DNA of 64,000 bases, taken from positions 31,235 through 95,234 of the forward strand of contig NZ_JAFBBE010000016.1 in NCBI RefSeq assembly GCF_016907015.1. The letters are read 5' to 3'. Positions 9,428-18,284 of this stretch are shown here, in pieces; the stretch's first letter is position 1; every line of letters begins with the position of its first letter. The notes below the pieces were generated by a model. It was not told the DNA's origin. It did not search any database and saw only the letters and a list, made by a program, of their open reading frames with translations. The translations under genes were made by a program, and so were the position numbers. The DNA is from Oceanisphaera litoralis (GTDB lineage Bacteria > Pseudomonadota > Gammaproteobacteria > Enterobacterales > Aeromonadaceae).

Positions 9428-10537
9428 ATGAATAACCATGGCCACTGTGTTGCCCACCTCTGTCTTTCCAAAGGCTGGGGCGGCCTGGAGATGTATCCGG
9501 CACGAGTCAGCAAGTATTTGCCGGAGCAGGATTGGCAGCCGGTGGCTATTTGTCTGGAAGGCGGCAAGGTAGCAGAGTCCTTTCAGGAACTGGGGATAGA
9601 TGTTTTTGAAGTCCGCAGCCAGGCGAGCGCCTTGCTCGGGATCGGCAAACTGGTCGACTGGCTTAAAAACAAGGGCGTCTCGGTACTGCATTGCCACAAA
9701 TCCAGTGATCTCAGGCTGGCGGCCTTGCTGAAAAGACTGACCGGCTGCAGGATTATCTTCACCGAGCATATGGGCGTGACTCGTCCGAAAAAGGATCTGC
9801 TGCATCGCTGGATATACAGCCATGTTGATCAGGTGCTGTCCATCAGTGACGCAACGCTGGCACGCAATCTGAAGGCCTTGCCCGTGCCTCCCGACAAGAT
9901 AAAACGGCTCTGGCTGGGAACAGAGTTCAGGGAACCGGATCGCGCGGTCGGCGATATCCGGCAAGAGCTGGGTCTGTCCGAACAGCAACTGGTGATTGGC
10001 CTGCCCGGCCGCCTCTGCCCGGGCAAAGGACACCAGGTGCTGCTCGATGCCTTCAAATTGCTGCAAGGTGATCATGATTTCAGGGAAGCCAAACTCCTGA
10101 TCGTTGGGGGGCTGACGACGGAGGAGGGAGCCGATGAAGCCTTTGTTGCAAGTCTGAGAGGCCAGATAGATAGCTATCAATTAAGAGAAAAAGTGGTTTT
10201 TTCCGGCTTTCGGCGTGATATGCCCAACCTGCTGGCCGCCATGGATATAGTGTGCATCCCTTCCCAGAATGAAGCCTTTGGCCTGACCGCCATCGAAGCC
10301 ATGGCCGCTGGCAAAAAGATCGTCGCAGCCAATTCGGGTGCCCTGCCGGAAATCATTGCCGAAGCCGGCTTGCTGGCCGACCCGACATCCGCCACCGACT
10401 TCATCGAGGCCATCCGTACCCTCTGTTGTAGTCCTCTGGGAGAGGTGATACAGCACCGAGCAAAGCCCCGGGCCGAGCGCCACTTTTCCATGGCGCACCA
10501 TGTCCTGCAACTGGTGAGCCATTACCGCTCATGCTGA
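9428..10537 (+). CDS. GT4 family glycosyltransferase (LPS core)
   Basis: 369-residue GT-B fold glycosyltransferase starting eight bases after hldD. The N-terminal donor/acceptor lobe begins HLCLSKGWGGLEMYPARV. The C-terminal lobe has GLPGRLCPGKGHQVLLDAF, FSGFRRDMPNLLAAMDIVC and the EX7E-type signature PSQNEAFGLTAIEAMAAGK, typical of retaining GT4 enzymes. Likely adds a hexose to the LPS core on the cytoplasmic face of the inner membrane; sugar and linkage cannot be read from sequence. Codon use is G+C-rich like the backbone. Confidence 0.88.
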   Translation: MNNHGHCVAHLCLSKGWGGLEMYPARVSKYLPEQDWQPVAICLEGGKVAESFQELGIDVFEVRSQASALLGIGKLVDWLKNKGVSVLHCHKSSDLRLAALLKRLTGCRIIFTEHMGVTRPKKDLLHRWIYSHVDQVLSISDATLARNLKALPVPPDKIKRLWLGTEFREPDRAVGDIRQELGLSEQQLVIGLPGRLCPGKGHQVLLDAFKLLQGDHDFREAKLLIVGGLTTEEGADEAFVASLRGQIDSYQLREKVVFSGFRRDMPNLLAAMDIVCIPSQNEAFGLTAIEAMAAGKKIVAANSGALPEIIAEAGLLADPTSATDFIEAIRTLCCSPLGEVIQHRAKPRAERHFSMAHHVLQLVSHYRSC

Positions 10538-10626
10538 TACAGGGGCTGGCTGTCATAGAACGGTGAGAAAGAAACAATGCATGCGTTCCATAATCAAAAT
10601 CGACCTTACCCAAGCGGCAACCGACC

Positions 10627-11238
10627 ATGATACGCAAACTCAAACTGAGACTACTTAACATTGTAAAGGGGAGAGGTGGAAATATTGCTCTTTCCCCCCA
10701 AGCCTACCTGATCTGGAACAAGATCAAACTATCAGGCAACAACAACCAGTTAACTGTTTTTGGCAACGGCAAGTTTCGCCGCTGCACCATCAGCGTAAAA
10801 GGCGACAATAACCTGATCGAGATAGAGGACGGTGCCAATATCAGCTTCAGCAACCTGGAAATTGTCGGTAGCAACTGCCTGATCCGTATTGGCAAGAAAA
10901 CCGACATTGGCGGCGCCTACCTTTCCGCCAAAGGCGAGAGCACCCGACTCACCATAGGTGAAAGCTGCATGTTTTCTCGCAATATCAATGTGATGACCTA
11001 TGATGGCCACCCCATTTATGATGCTAATACCAGAGAGGTATTGAATCACCCTCAAGATATTTGCATCGGGAACCATGTCTGGGTAGCCGCCAACGCCTCC
11101 ATACTAAAAGGGGTAACCGTCCACGATGGTAGCATTATCGCTTTTGGTGCTATCGTCACCAAAAATGTCGAAGCGAAAACCATTGTTGCAGGCTCACCGG
11201 CAAAAACAATTAAAAGTAATATCAGCTGGGAACATTAA
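10627..11238 (+). CDS. Left-handed beta-helix (hexapeptide) acyltransferase
   Basis: 203-residue protein. The middle is a run of short imperfect repeats (NNNQLTVFGNGKFRRCTISV, GDNNLIEIEDGANISFSNLE), and the C-terminal third has the acetyltransferase signature ICIGNHVWVAANASILKGV followed by GSIIAFGAIVTKNV and AGSPAKTIK, as in the maa/nodL/wbbJ group. Likely O-acetylates a sugar of the LPS outer core or O-unit. Clearly A+T-richer than hldD and waaF and only two bases from the next acyltransferase gene, suggesting a co-acquired block. Confidence 0.85.
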   Translation: MIRKLKLRLLNIVKGRGGNIALSPQAYLIWNKIKLSGNNNQLTVFGNGKFRRCTISVKGDNNLIEIEDGANISFSNLEIVGSNCLIRIGKKTDIGGAYLSAKGESTRLTIGESCMFSRNINVMTYDGHPIYDANTREVLNHPQDICIGNHVWVAANASILKGVTVHDGSIIAFGAIVTKNVEAKTIVAGSPAKTIKSNISWEH

Positions 11239-11240
11239 TA

Positions 11241-11903
11241 ATGAGAAAGATATTAACCAACTGTCTCTACTTACTCGGCCTTCCTAAAAGCATTTATGTT
11301 TGTTTGAGATTATGCAGACTAAAAGATGCCCTTCTTCTTCCCATTATTGTATCTCACAAAACCAAGCTTAATGATTTATCTGGCCGTGTAAGTTTTGGAA
11401 GAATAAAGCCTGGAATAGTGAGAGTTGGATTCGGCAGTGTAGAGACATTTGACTTGTCTTATCAAAGAACCATCCTGCATATTTCTGGGCACATTTACTT
11501 TCACGGAAAATCAAAAATCGGTAAAAGCTCCAGAATTTCTGTAGCAGGAGAGCTTGTGCTGGGTGAAAACTTTCATATATCTGCCGGTGGCACCATCATC
11601 TCGAGGAAAAAAATCACTATTGGAAAAGATACCTTGATGGCTTGGGACAGCCTGATCACCGATGCGGATCATCATCATATTCTAGATAAAAAAGGTCATA
11701 TCATTAACAAACCTCAAGAGGTTAATATAGGTGATCATGTATGGATTGGCGCCCGAGCAATGATACTAAAAGGTGTTAGTGTTCCAGATAATTGTGTTGT
11801 TGGTGCCCAAAGCTTAGTGACTCGCACCTTTAATGAGACTAACTGCATAATCGCAGGAAACCCAGCAAAAGCCATTAAAAAAGACATTAACTGGCAAGAA
11901 TAA
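11241..11903 (+). CDS. Second hexapeptide-repeat acyltransferase
   Basis: 220 residues, related to its neighbour at 10627 (C-terminal signature VNIGDHVWIGARAMILKGV, VVGAQSLVTRTF, AGNPAKAIKKDI). The N-terminus is longer and contains several basic and hydrophobic residues. The catalytic-type histidine context DADHHHI sits before the helix coils, as in serine/sugar acetyltransferases. Two adjacent paralogues imply two acetylation sites or acceptors. A+T-rich, part of the low-GC block inside the core cluster. Confidence 0.85.
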   Translation: MRKILTNCLYLLGLPKSIYVCLRLCRLKDALLLPIIVSHKTKLNDLSGRVSFGRIKPGIVRVGFGSVETFDLSYQRTILHISGHIYFHGKSKIGKSSRISVAGELVLGENFHISAGGTIISRKKITIGKDTLMAWDSLITDADHHHILDKKGHIINKPQEVNIGDHVWIGARAMILKGVSVPDNCVVGAQSLVTRTFNETNCIIAGNPAKAIKKDINWQE

Positions 11904-11939
11904 AGTCACATTCACATAAAAACATAAAGGGATTACAAG

Positions 11940-12683
11940 ATGAAACATATGCCAATTTTTGTTATCAGCTTAAAGGAAAGTATTGAAAGAAGAAAATATA
12001 TTGAAGACGTACTCCCTGATAAAGGAATAAAGTTTGAATTCTTTGATGCTGTTAATGGTAAAGATCAGTTTTCTTCGCTTTTAAAAAAATATGACTTAAC
12101 CAAACGCCTCTGGTTAACCAGTGGGAAAATGCCTAGTAAAGGGGAAGCAGGCTGCTATGCAAGCCATTACCAATTATGGGAAAAATGTATTGAACTCGAC
12201 ACTCCGATAATCATTATGGAAGATGATGTCAATGTGTGTGAGAATGCGCAGAAAACCATAAATATAGTCGCAGAAAAAATTGAAGAATATGGCTACCTCA
12301 GATTGGAAAATGTTATCCGTGGGGAATTACTTGCTGTAGAGCAAGGGCCTGAACATTGCATTACCAAAATGTACGATAATTTTGGTGGAGCCCAAGCATA
12401 CGCACTCTCACCTAGTGCAGCTAAGAAACTCGTTAAAAATTCAAGAAAATGGTCAGTGCCAGTTGATAATTACCTTGGAGAGTTTTACTTTCATGGTGTC
12501 GAAGCATATCATCTGACACCTCAACTTGTCATTGACAAAGGTAACTTTGAAACCACAGTGCAAATCGGACCTCGCACATACACACCCATATATCGGAAAC
12601 CAAGTCGAGAGCTTTACACCCTATATCGTAAGGTAAAAAGATTCCTACACAACAAATATTTCAAGAAAAAAATGAAAAAATAA
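11940..12683 (+). CDS. Glycosyltransferase family 25 (LPS biosynthesis)
   Basis: 247-residue GT-A fold enzyme of the LgtB/Lex2B type, which typically add galactose or glucose to LOS. Visible are the opening MPIFVISLKESIERRKYI, GEAGCYASHYQLWEKCI, the acidic motif IIIMEDDVNV, and the C-terminal DNFGGAQAYALSPSAAKKL and VDNYLGEFYFHGVEAYHL. The basic C-terminal tail (FLHNKYFKKKMKK) could associate with the inner membrane. It is the intact relative of the pseudogene at 3494. Strongly A+T-rich and preceded by GGGATTAC as a weak ribosome site. Confidence 0.9.
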   Translation: MKHMPIFVISLKESIERRKYIEDVLPDKGIKFEFFDAVNGKDQFSSLLKKYDLTKRLWLTSGKMPSKGEAGCYASHYQLWEKCIELDTPIIIMEDDVNVCENAQKTINIVAEKIEEYGYLRLENVIRGELLAVEQGPEHCITKMYDNFGGAQAYALSPSAAKKLVKNSRKWSVPVDNYLGEFYFHGVEAYHLTPQLVIDKGNFETTVQIGPRTYTPIYRKPSRELYTLYRKVKRFLHNKYFKKKMKK

Positions 12684-12808
12684 CCACAATAAAAACTCCC
12701 GCTGGGACGGAGTAAACTAAATACTATTAATTAAAAATTAGCATAATTATATATTGTTCCGCAAACTAGATTTATACTACATTTAAACTTAATTATGAAA
12801 ATTAAAGT

Positions 12809-13834
12809 ATGAAGATTTTAGTCATAGGCCCGTCATGGGTCGGGGACATGGTGATGTCCCAGAGCCTGTATATCAGCCTGAAGCAGCAGCATCCGCAGGC
12901 CGAGCTGCATGTGATGGCGCCGTCCTGGTGCTGCGCCCTGCTGGAGCGGATGCCGGAGGTGGACAAGGCCATTGTGATGCCGCTGGGGCATGGGGATTTC
13001 AAGCTGGCCGAGCGCTTCCGGCTCGGTCGCCAATTGACAAAAGAAGGCTATGACTGGGCGATCGTGCAGCCCAATTCACTGAAATCGGCGCTGATCCCCT
13101 TGTTCGCCGGCATCAGGAAGCGCACCGGCTGGAAGGGAGAATCCCGCTACGGTCTGCTGAACGATCTGCGCAGCAACAAGACCGACTTCCCGCTGATGGT
13201 CGAGCGCTATGCGGCGCTGGCCTACCCCAAGCCGGAGATGAAAGATCGTCATTGCCTGCCCTCCCTGCCCTGGCCGGCACTTTCGGTCGATCTCGAGAAT
13301 CAGCAACAGGCATTGAACAACTTACAACTTAATACCGATCGGCCCATACTGGCCCTCTGCCCCGGTGCCGAATTCGGGCCCTCCAAGCGCTGGCCCGAGC
13401 AGCATTATGCCGAGGTTGCCAGACAAAAAATCGCCGAGGGCTGGCAGGTCTGGATTTTTGGCTCGGCCAAGGATCGGGTTGTGGCCGAAACGATCACCGC
13501 TCATCAGCCCGACGCCATGCGTGTGCACTGCCACTTGCTGGCCGGCAAAACGTCGTTGCATCAGGCCATCGATCTGATGGCATTGGCCACCGTTGTTATC
13601 TCCAACGACTCGGGTTTGATGCATATCGCCGCCGCCCTGCAGCGCCCCTTGGTTGGGGTCTATGGCTCGACCTCGCCCCAGTACACACCACCGCTGGCGG
13701 AAAAGGTCGCCGTGGTGCATACCGATATCGAGTGCCGTCCCTGCTTTAAACGGGAATGCCCACTGGGTCATCTAAAGTGCTTGCGTGACCTCACCCCGAA
13801 TAAAGTAATCAATGCCATAGAAAAAATAAAATAA
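12809..13834 (+). CDS. waaF: ADP-heptose--LPS heptosyltransferase II
   Basis: Adds the second L,D-heptose to the LPS inner core. 341 residues, GT9 fold. Diagnostic segments are ILVIGPSWVGDMVMSQSLY at the N-terminus, CPGAEFGPSKRWPEQHYAEV in the middle, VISNDSGLMHIAAAL and GSTSPQYTPPL near the C-terminus, plus the cysteine-rich ECRPCFKRECPLGHLKCL seen in WaaF proteins. Returns to backbone-like G+C content after the A+T-rich block. The 125-base gap upstream is A+T-rich and may contain its promoter. Confidence 0.97.
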   Translation: MKILVIGPSWVGDMVMSQSLYISLKQQHPQAELHVMAPSWCCALLERMPEVDKAIVMPLGHGDFKLAERFRLGRQLTKEGYDWAIVQPNSLKSALIPLFAGIRKRTGWKGESRYGLLNDLRSNKTDFPLMVERYAALAYPKPEMKDRHCLPSLPWPALSVDLENQQQALNNLQLNTDRPILALCPGAEFGPSKRWPEQHYAEVARQKIAEGWQVWIFGSAKDRVVAETITAHQPDAMRVHCHLLAGKTSLHQAIDLMALATVVISNDSGLMHIAAALQRPLVGVYGSTSPQYTPPLAEKVAVVHTDIECRPCFKRECPLGHLKCLRDLTPNKVINAIEKIK

Positions 13835-13847
13835 TTTAGGATTGAAA

Positions 13848-14888
13848 ATGAAGTACAACATGAAGCATTTATGGTTTGAAAAAGGTGGTTTCGCTAATAA
13901 AAAGGCTCGCGCTCACCTGGCCAATGAGTTCGATCCTATAAAGGTAAAAAAAATCGCCATTATTCGCCATGCTGCGCTAGGTGATCAGGTGATAACACGC
14001 CCCTTCCTGGTCGAGGCAAGAAAGTTTTTCCCTAATGCACATATTACATTATGTGCCGTTTCTCACTATCAATACGGCATGCCAAGCGACCTTGTTGATA
14101 GCGTCCACATCATGCATGGAAAAAGCAAAAATAAAAAAACAAACCCAATTGAAAAAATAAAAAACATCAAGGAATTACCTGAGCAGGATATTATATTTGA
14201 TCTGGCGGCCACCAATCGTTCTTACTGGATGGTCGCTCTCTCCAAGGCAAAGCTGAAGATAGGGTTCCCCTACAGGTCGATATTAAATGGCCTACTATAT
14301 GATATTGCTGTGCTTCGCTCTGATTTTACGGCAGAAGTCGACGTCATGCTTGGCATGCTTAAGGTACTAGGACACAACCCAACATATCCATTAGACTTTT
14401 CCTACCCAAGCAATCAGCAGCATAGAAACGATCGCAAGCCCTTCATTATATATTTCAATGGTGCATCTCAAGAGTCCAAGATGTATCCCATTGCGGCTCA
14501 AAAAGAGCTACTACAGAAAGCGACGCAGGCTCTACCTGAATATCAACATATATTCCTGGAAGGGTTGAATGAAAAAGAAAAAGGTCACTCACTGCGCGTT
14601 CTGGAAAGGCATGATAATTTTTCCATTCAGCCTTGCCTTGATCTGGAACAATTAACACAGTTATTATCACAAGCAACATTAGCTGTTAGTACAGACACAG
14701 GGATACGTAACTTGGCAATCGCCACCCATACTCCTACTGTCGGGATCTTTTACTCAACCGTTCCCTTTCGATATACCCCCTCCTATGAACATCATCATAT
14801 TGTTATGAATGCTGATGCCAGCCTGCCCTCTTCAGATCAGGTATTATCAGGCATACAAACCTCGTTAAAACATATTAATCACTCATGA
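13848..14888 (+). CDS. Glycosyltransferase family 9 protein (heptosyltransferase-like)
   Basis: 346 residues, GT9-like: KKIAIIRHAALGDQVITRPF at the N-terminus and AVSTDTGIRNLAIATHTPT, GIFYSTVPFRYTPSY toward the C-terminus match the ADP-heptose transferase fold. It is more divergent and A+T-richer than waaF, so donor sugar and acceptor are uncertain. The ATG at 13848 follows AGGA by seven bases; a TTG six bases earlier is in frame. Its stop overlaps the waaA start, linking the two in translation. Confidence 0.82.
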   Translation: MKYNMKHLWFEKGGFANKKARAHLANEFDPIKVKKIAIIRHAALGDQVITRPFLVEARKFFPNAHITLCAVSHYQYGMPSDLVDSVHIMHGKSKNKKTNPIEKIKNIKELPEQDIIFDLAATNRSYWMVALSKAKLKIGFPYRSILNGLLYDIAVLRSDFTAEVDVMLGMLKVLGHNPTYPLDFSYPSNQQHRNDRKPFIIYFNGASQESKMYPIAAQKELLQKATQALPEYQHIFLEGLNEKEKGHSLRVLERHDNFSIQPCLDLEQLTQLLSQATLAVSTDTGIRNLAIATHTPTVGIFYSTVPFRYTPSYEHHHIVMNADASLPSSDQVLSGIQTSLKHINHS

Positions 14889-16141
14889 TGACTGTTTTAT
14901 ATAATCTCTTAATCCATCTGTTCAGCCCTGTGCTGCTGGGGCTGCTGTACTGGCCCAAACGGGGCAAGCCGGGCTTTGGCAGGCGCTGGCCGGAGCATCT
15001 GGGGCTGGTACCTGCGCCCGAACAACAAAATCCGGTCTGGCTGCATGCGGTCAGCGTGGGGGAAATGGTTGCCGCCACCCCGCTGATCAAGGCGCTCAAG
15101 GCAGAATACCCGGAGCTACCCATTCTGGTCACCACCACCACCCGCACCGGTGCCGATCAGGCAGACAAGCTGGGCGATCTGATCGAGCATCGCTATGCCC
15201 CGCTCGACTTTCCCTGGGCGGTGGCGCTGTTTTTGCGCCGAATTAATCCCCGGGCACTGCTGATTATGGAAACCGAACTCTGGCCCAACTGGCTGGCCGC
15301 ATGCGGACAAAAACAGCTACCTGTGATAGTGCTCAACGCCCGCTTATCGGCCCGTTCTGCCGCCAGATACCAACGCTTTCATGGCATATTTCGCCTGTTA
15401 TCGGCGAATATCAGCCACATAGCCTGCCAACATAGGGATGATGCCGACCGTTTTTCAGACTTGGGACTCCCCCGTGAAAAACTGAGCGTAACCGGCTCCA
15501 TCAAGTTCGACATCGACTACGACGACGAGGTGCGCCGCCAGGGACAGGCGCTGCGAGAAAAACTGGGTGAACAACGCCCGGTCTGGATTGCTGCCTCCAC
15601 CCACGAAGGTGAGGACGAACAGCTGCTCGCCGCCCACAGAACACTGCTGCAAAGCCAACCACAGGCTCTGCTGATGCTGGTACCCCGCCACCCGCAACGC
15701 TTCAACCAGGTCGCGGAGCTGGTCACGCGGCAGGGCTTTACCCTGAGTCGTCGTACCCTGCCCGCATCTACCGTTTCTGCCCAGGTTTATCTGGGCGACA
15801 CCATGGGCGAATTACCCGTTATGCTCGCCGCAGCCGACGTCGCCTTTATCGGTGGCAGCCTGATCAAACATGGCGGCCACAACCTCCTGGAGCCGGCCGT
15901 ACTTGGCAAACCGGTCTTGACCGGTCCTTCTGTGTTCAACTTCAACGATATTTATCAACAACTCAAAAATAACGACGGCTTGATCACCATCCATGATTGC
16001 CATTCACTAGCTGAAACACTGACAAGTCTATTTAAAGATGGGGAACGTTGCATCCGTATCGGCAGTAATGCCAGTAGAGTAGTCGAAAAAAATCGAGGAT
16101 CAATCACGAAAAGTATCGATATTATAATGCAGTTTATTTAA
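14885..16141 (+). CDS. waaA: 3-deoxy-D-manno-octulosonic acid (Kdo) transferase
   Basis: Transfers Kdo from CMP-Kdo to lipid IVA, the first step of LPS core assembly at the inner membrane. 418 residues with an N-terminal membrane anchor (LIHLFSPVLLGLLYW). Conserved stretches include VWLHAVSVGEMVAATPLI, TTTTRTGADQ, METELWPNWL, NARLSARSAARY, GGSLIKHGGHNLLEPA and GPSVFNFNDIYQQL. Whether it adds one or two Kdo residues cannot be read directly, but kdkA and opsX in the same cluster suggest the Haemophilus-like single, phosphorylated Kdo. Confidence 0.97.
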   Translation: MMTVLYNLLIHLFSPVLLGLLYWPKRGKPGFGRRWPEHLGLVPAPEQQNPVWLHAVSVGEMVAATPLIKALKAEYPELPILVTTTTRTGADQADKLGDLIEHRYAPLDFPWAVALFLRRINPRALLIMETELWPNWLAACGQKQLPVIVLNARLSARSAARYQRFHGIFRLLSANISHIACQHRDDADRFSDLGLPREKLSVTGSIKFDIDYDDEVRRQGQALREKLGEQRPVWIAASTHEGEDEQLLAAHRTLLQSQPQALLMLVPRHPQRFNQVAELVTRQGFTLSRRTLPASTVSAQVYLGDTMGELPVMLAAADVAFIGGSLIKHGGHNLLEPAVLGKPVLTGPSVFNFNDIYQQLKNNDGLITIHDCHSLAETLTSLFKDGERCIRIGSNASRVVEKNRGSITKSIDIIMQFI

Positions 16142-16145
16142 GTGA

Positions 16146-16164
16146 GCGGAGGCTTTGCCTCCGC
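16146..16164. terminator. Hairpin between convergent waaA and acyltransferase
   Basis: Perfect 8-bp stem GCGGAGGC/GCCTCCGC with a TTT loop, immediately after the waaA stop and before the convergent acyltransferase stop. There is no T-run on either side, so termination may be weak or factor-dependent. Confidence 0.5.
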
Positions 16165-16173
16165 ACAGCCTCA

Positions 16174-18204
16174 TTATGGTTGTACTATCTCTCGCAAGTG
16201 CTGATATTTATCACTTTGCAAATAAAGGTCGAACAGCAGCCGGCTGCCGCGATCATTAATATGATCATCATCTCTATAGAGCGGCACTCCTTGCAGTTCA
16301 CTTTTACACCAGCCATTCTCGCATATTTGATCATTGATACGGATCACCATCAATTCAGGATATTTTTCCTCCAGCATTTCGATCACGGCATTAGCATAGG
16401 CCTGTCGTTTCGTGACTGACGCCATATCGATATCGCAGTTCTCATCCTTCATCCATGGGTAGGTGGCTTTTTTAATCAAGCAATTACTCGGTAGGAAAGG
16501 ATAAGAAGGTGCCTGCTCAAACAACACCGGCCGCTTGTTATTGGCGATCAGCTGCTGAATGGTCGTTTCCATTCCCACACGGAACGCTCGCCGGCTGTTT
16601 TCCAGTGATTCGGAATAGTCGCTACTATCCCCCAGGAAAACACGACTGCCCTTTTCTCCTTCCGACCGGGTGGTTTCCGTATACATAGCCCAGCGCCCGG
16701 CCAGAAAGATCACTGACGATTCAGACTGTTTTATCACCTCGAATAGCTTATTGTTGGTATCGGTACATTCGGCTTCAGGTCGACCATGCTTGATTAGGTC
16801 TACACCGATGAAAGGCGGACAACCTCCCGCCCCACCGTAAAGGCTGTAAAATCCGTTTTTGAGTCCCAGTTCTTCAACAAAAGAACGAAAGTGTCCCGCA
16901 TGAGAATCTCCCCACAGCAATGCTTTTGGTGCTTCAGGCACCAGGCTATCGTCGCCGATCGGTACCAATTTAAAAGGCAGATAGCGGCTATCTGCTAAGA
17001 ACTCCTTGACGATATCATCATAACTGGAAATGGAGATTTCGTAGAGATGACGAGCCCGCTCGGGCATTCGGTTTTCATAACCATGATGCCGCTTGATGTC
17101 TTTGGCTATCATCACCAATAAGATGACCGGCAGAATGAAATAACCAATAAACACCCACTTTTTTCGAATATTCAAATACCTGAGTGGCTTTTCGAAGTAT
17201 CGCCAGGAGAGAAAGGCAAGCAAGAAGGTCAGCAATGCACAGGCGACATAACCCACAGCATCGATGCCATTAAAGTAGTAACGATACAGCACCAGCACCG
17301 GCCAATGCCACAGATAAAGAGAAAAGGAGAGCCTGCCGATGAGAGCCAATCCCCGGGAGCTCAGAAAACGATACAGCACACCTTTTCTCAGCTCACCGTT
17401 CAGGATCACCATTGCTGTAGCAACGGAGACCAGAAGGGCATTGAAGCCGGGAAAAACAGTCCCCTCGTCAAAAAAGACAAATAGGCTGAGCAACACCAGA
17501 GCACCTACCAATCCCGCTATTGCCAGAGTAGCCTCGCGGGCGAACAGTGCTTCCCTTTTGTCATGGACGAACATGCTCAGCAAGGCTCCGGCCAGCAACT
17601 CGCTACCCCGATTATGGATCAGATAGTAGGCCGATGCTTCCCCACCTCGAGCCGCATATTCAGAAATACCAATGAGCACCAGTAGAGATAAAATAAAAAA
17701 TAGCTTCCGGTGTCCAGAGGACATATATCGAATTGATAGAAACAGCAATAATGGCCAGACAAAGTAGAACTGCTCTTCGACAGAAAGCGACCACATATGC
17801 AGCAGGGGCATAGTATCAGCCGCCGGCGCAAAGTAACCCACGTTTTTTTCGAAATACGTATTGGCAATAAACACACTGGCATAACGTAGACTATCGGCCA
17901 GCCTCACCAGATCGTCCGGGGTGAGCAGAAACCAGGAAACCACCAGCGTGGTCACAGACACAAGATAAAACAGAGGTAATATTCGCTTTATTCTCTTCGC
18001 ATAAAACAGAGAAAAAGAAAAATTATCTTTCTTAACGTCTACATAAAGGATTCTGGTGATGATATATCCTGATATAACAAAAAATATATCTACCCCAATA
18101 AAACCACCCGGCAACCATTGGCTATTGAAATGAAATATCATTACCGTTAATACTGCAATGGCTCTCAAGCCATCTATATCGGGTCTGTATGTCGTAAAAG
18201 CCAC
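16174..18204 (-). CDS. OafA/YrhL-type membrane acyltransferase with C-terminal SGNH domain
   Basis: About 676 residues. The N-terminal half is an acyltransferase-3 domain with about ten membrane helices: YRPDIDGLRAIAVLTVMIFHF opening (catalytic-type histidine), FFVISGYIITRI, and SVEEQFYFVWPLLLF. The C-terminal half is a periplasmic SGNH hydrolase-like domain with LLWGDSHAGHFRSF (catalytic Ser) and DDDHINDRGSRLL (Asp/His). Likely O-acetylates LPS sugars in the periplasm. I prefer the GTG at 18204, preceded by AGGAAT, over the ATG at 18234, which lies inside a terminator-like hairpin. Confidence 0.88.
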   Translation of the reverse strand: MAFTTYRPDIDGLRAIAVLTVMIFHFNSQWLPGGFIGVDIFFVISGYIITRILYVDVKKDNFSFSLFYAKRIKRILPLFYLVSVTTLVVSWFLLTPDDLVRLADSLRYASVFIANTYFEKNVGYFAPAADTMPLLHMWSLSVEEQFYFVWPLLLFLSIRYMSSGHRKLFFILSLLVLIGISEYAARGGEASAYYLIHNRGSELLAGALLSMFVHDKREALFAREATLAIAGLVGALVLLSLFVFFDEGTVFPGFNALLVSVATAMVILNGELRKGVLYRFLSSRGLALIGRLSFSLYLWHWPVLVLYRYYFNGIDAVGYVACALLTFLLAFLSWRYFEKPLRYLNIRKKWVFIGYFILPVILLVMIAKDIKRHHGYENRMPERARHLYEISISSYDDIVKEFLADSRYLPFKLVPIGDDSLVPEAPKALLWGDSHAGHFRSFVEELGLKNGFYSLYGGAGGCPPFIGVDLIKHGRPEAECTDTNNKLFEVIKQSESSVIFLAGRWAMYTETTRSEGEKGSRVFLGDSSDYSESLENSRRAFRVGMETTIQQLIANNKRPVLFEQAPSYPFLPSNCLIKKATYPWMKDENCDIDMASVTKRQAYANAVIEMLEEKYPELMVIRINDQICENGWCKSELQGVPLYRDDDHINDRGSRLLFDLYLQSDKYQHLREIVQP

Positions 18205-18218
18205 ATTTATTCCTGAAT

Positions 18219-18248
18219 AAAAAAGCCGAGCCATGCCTATGACTCGAC
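18219..18248 (-). terminator. Probable Rho-independent terminator downstream of kdkA
   Basis: On the minus strand GTCGAG and CTCGGC form a 6-bp stem (one G-T pair) followed by six T. It sits between kdkA and the acyltransferase and spans an in-frame ATG of the latter, which argues for the downstream GTG start or for attenuation between the two genes. Confidence 0.5.
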
Positions 18249-18284
18249 GTGTTATAAGACTTTGTTATTTTTATTTACAATATA

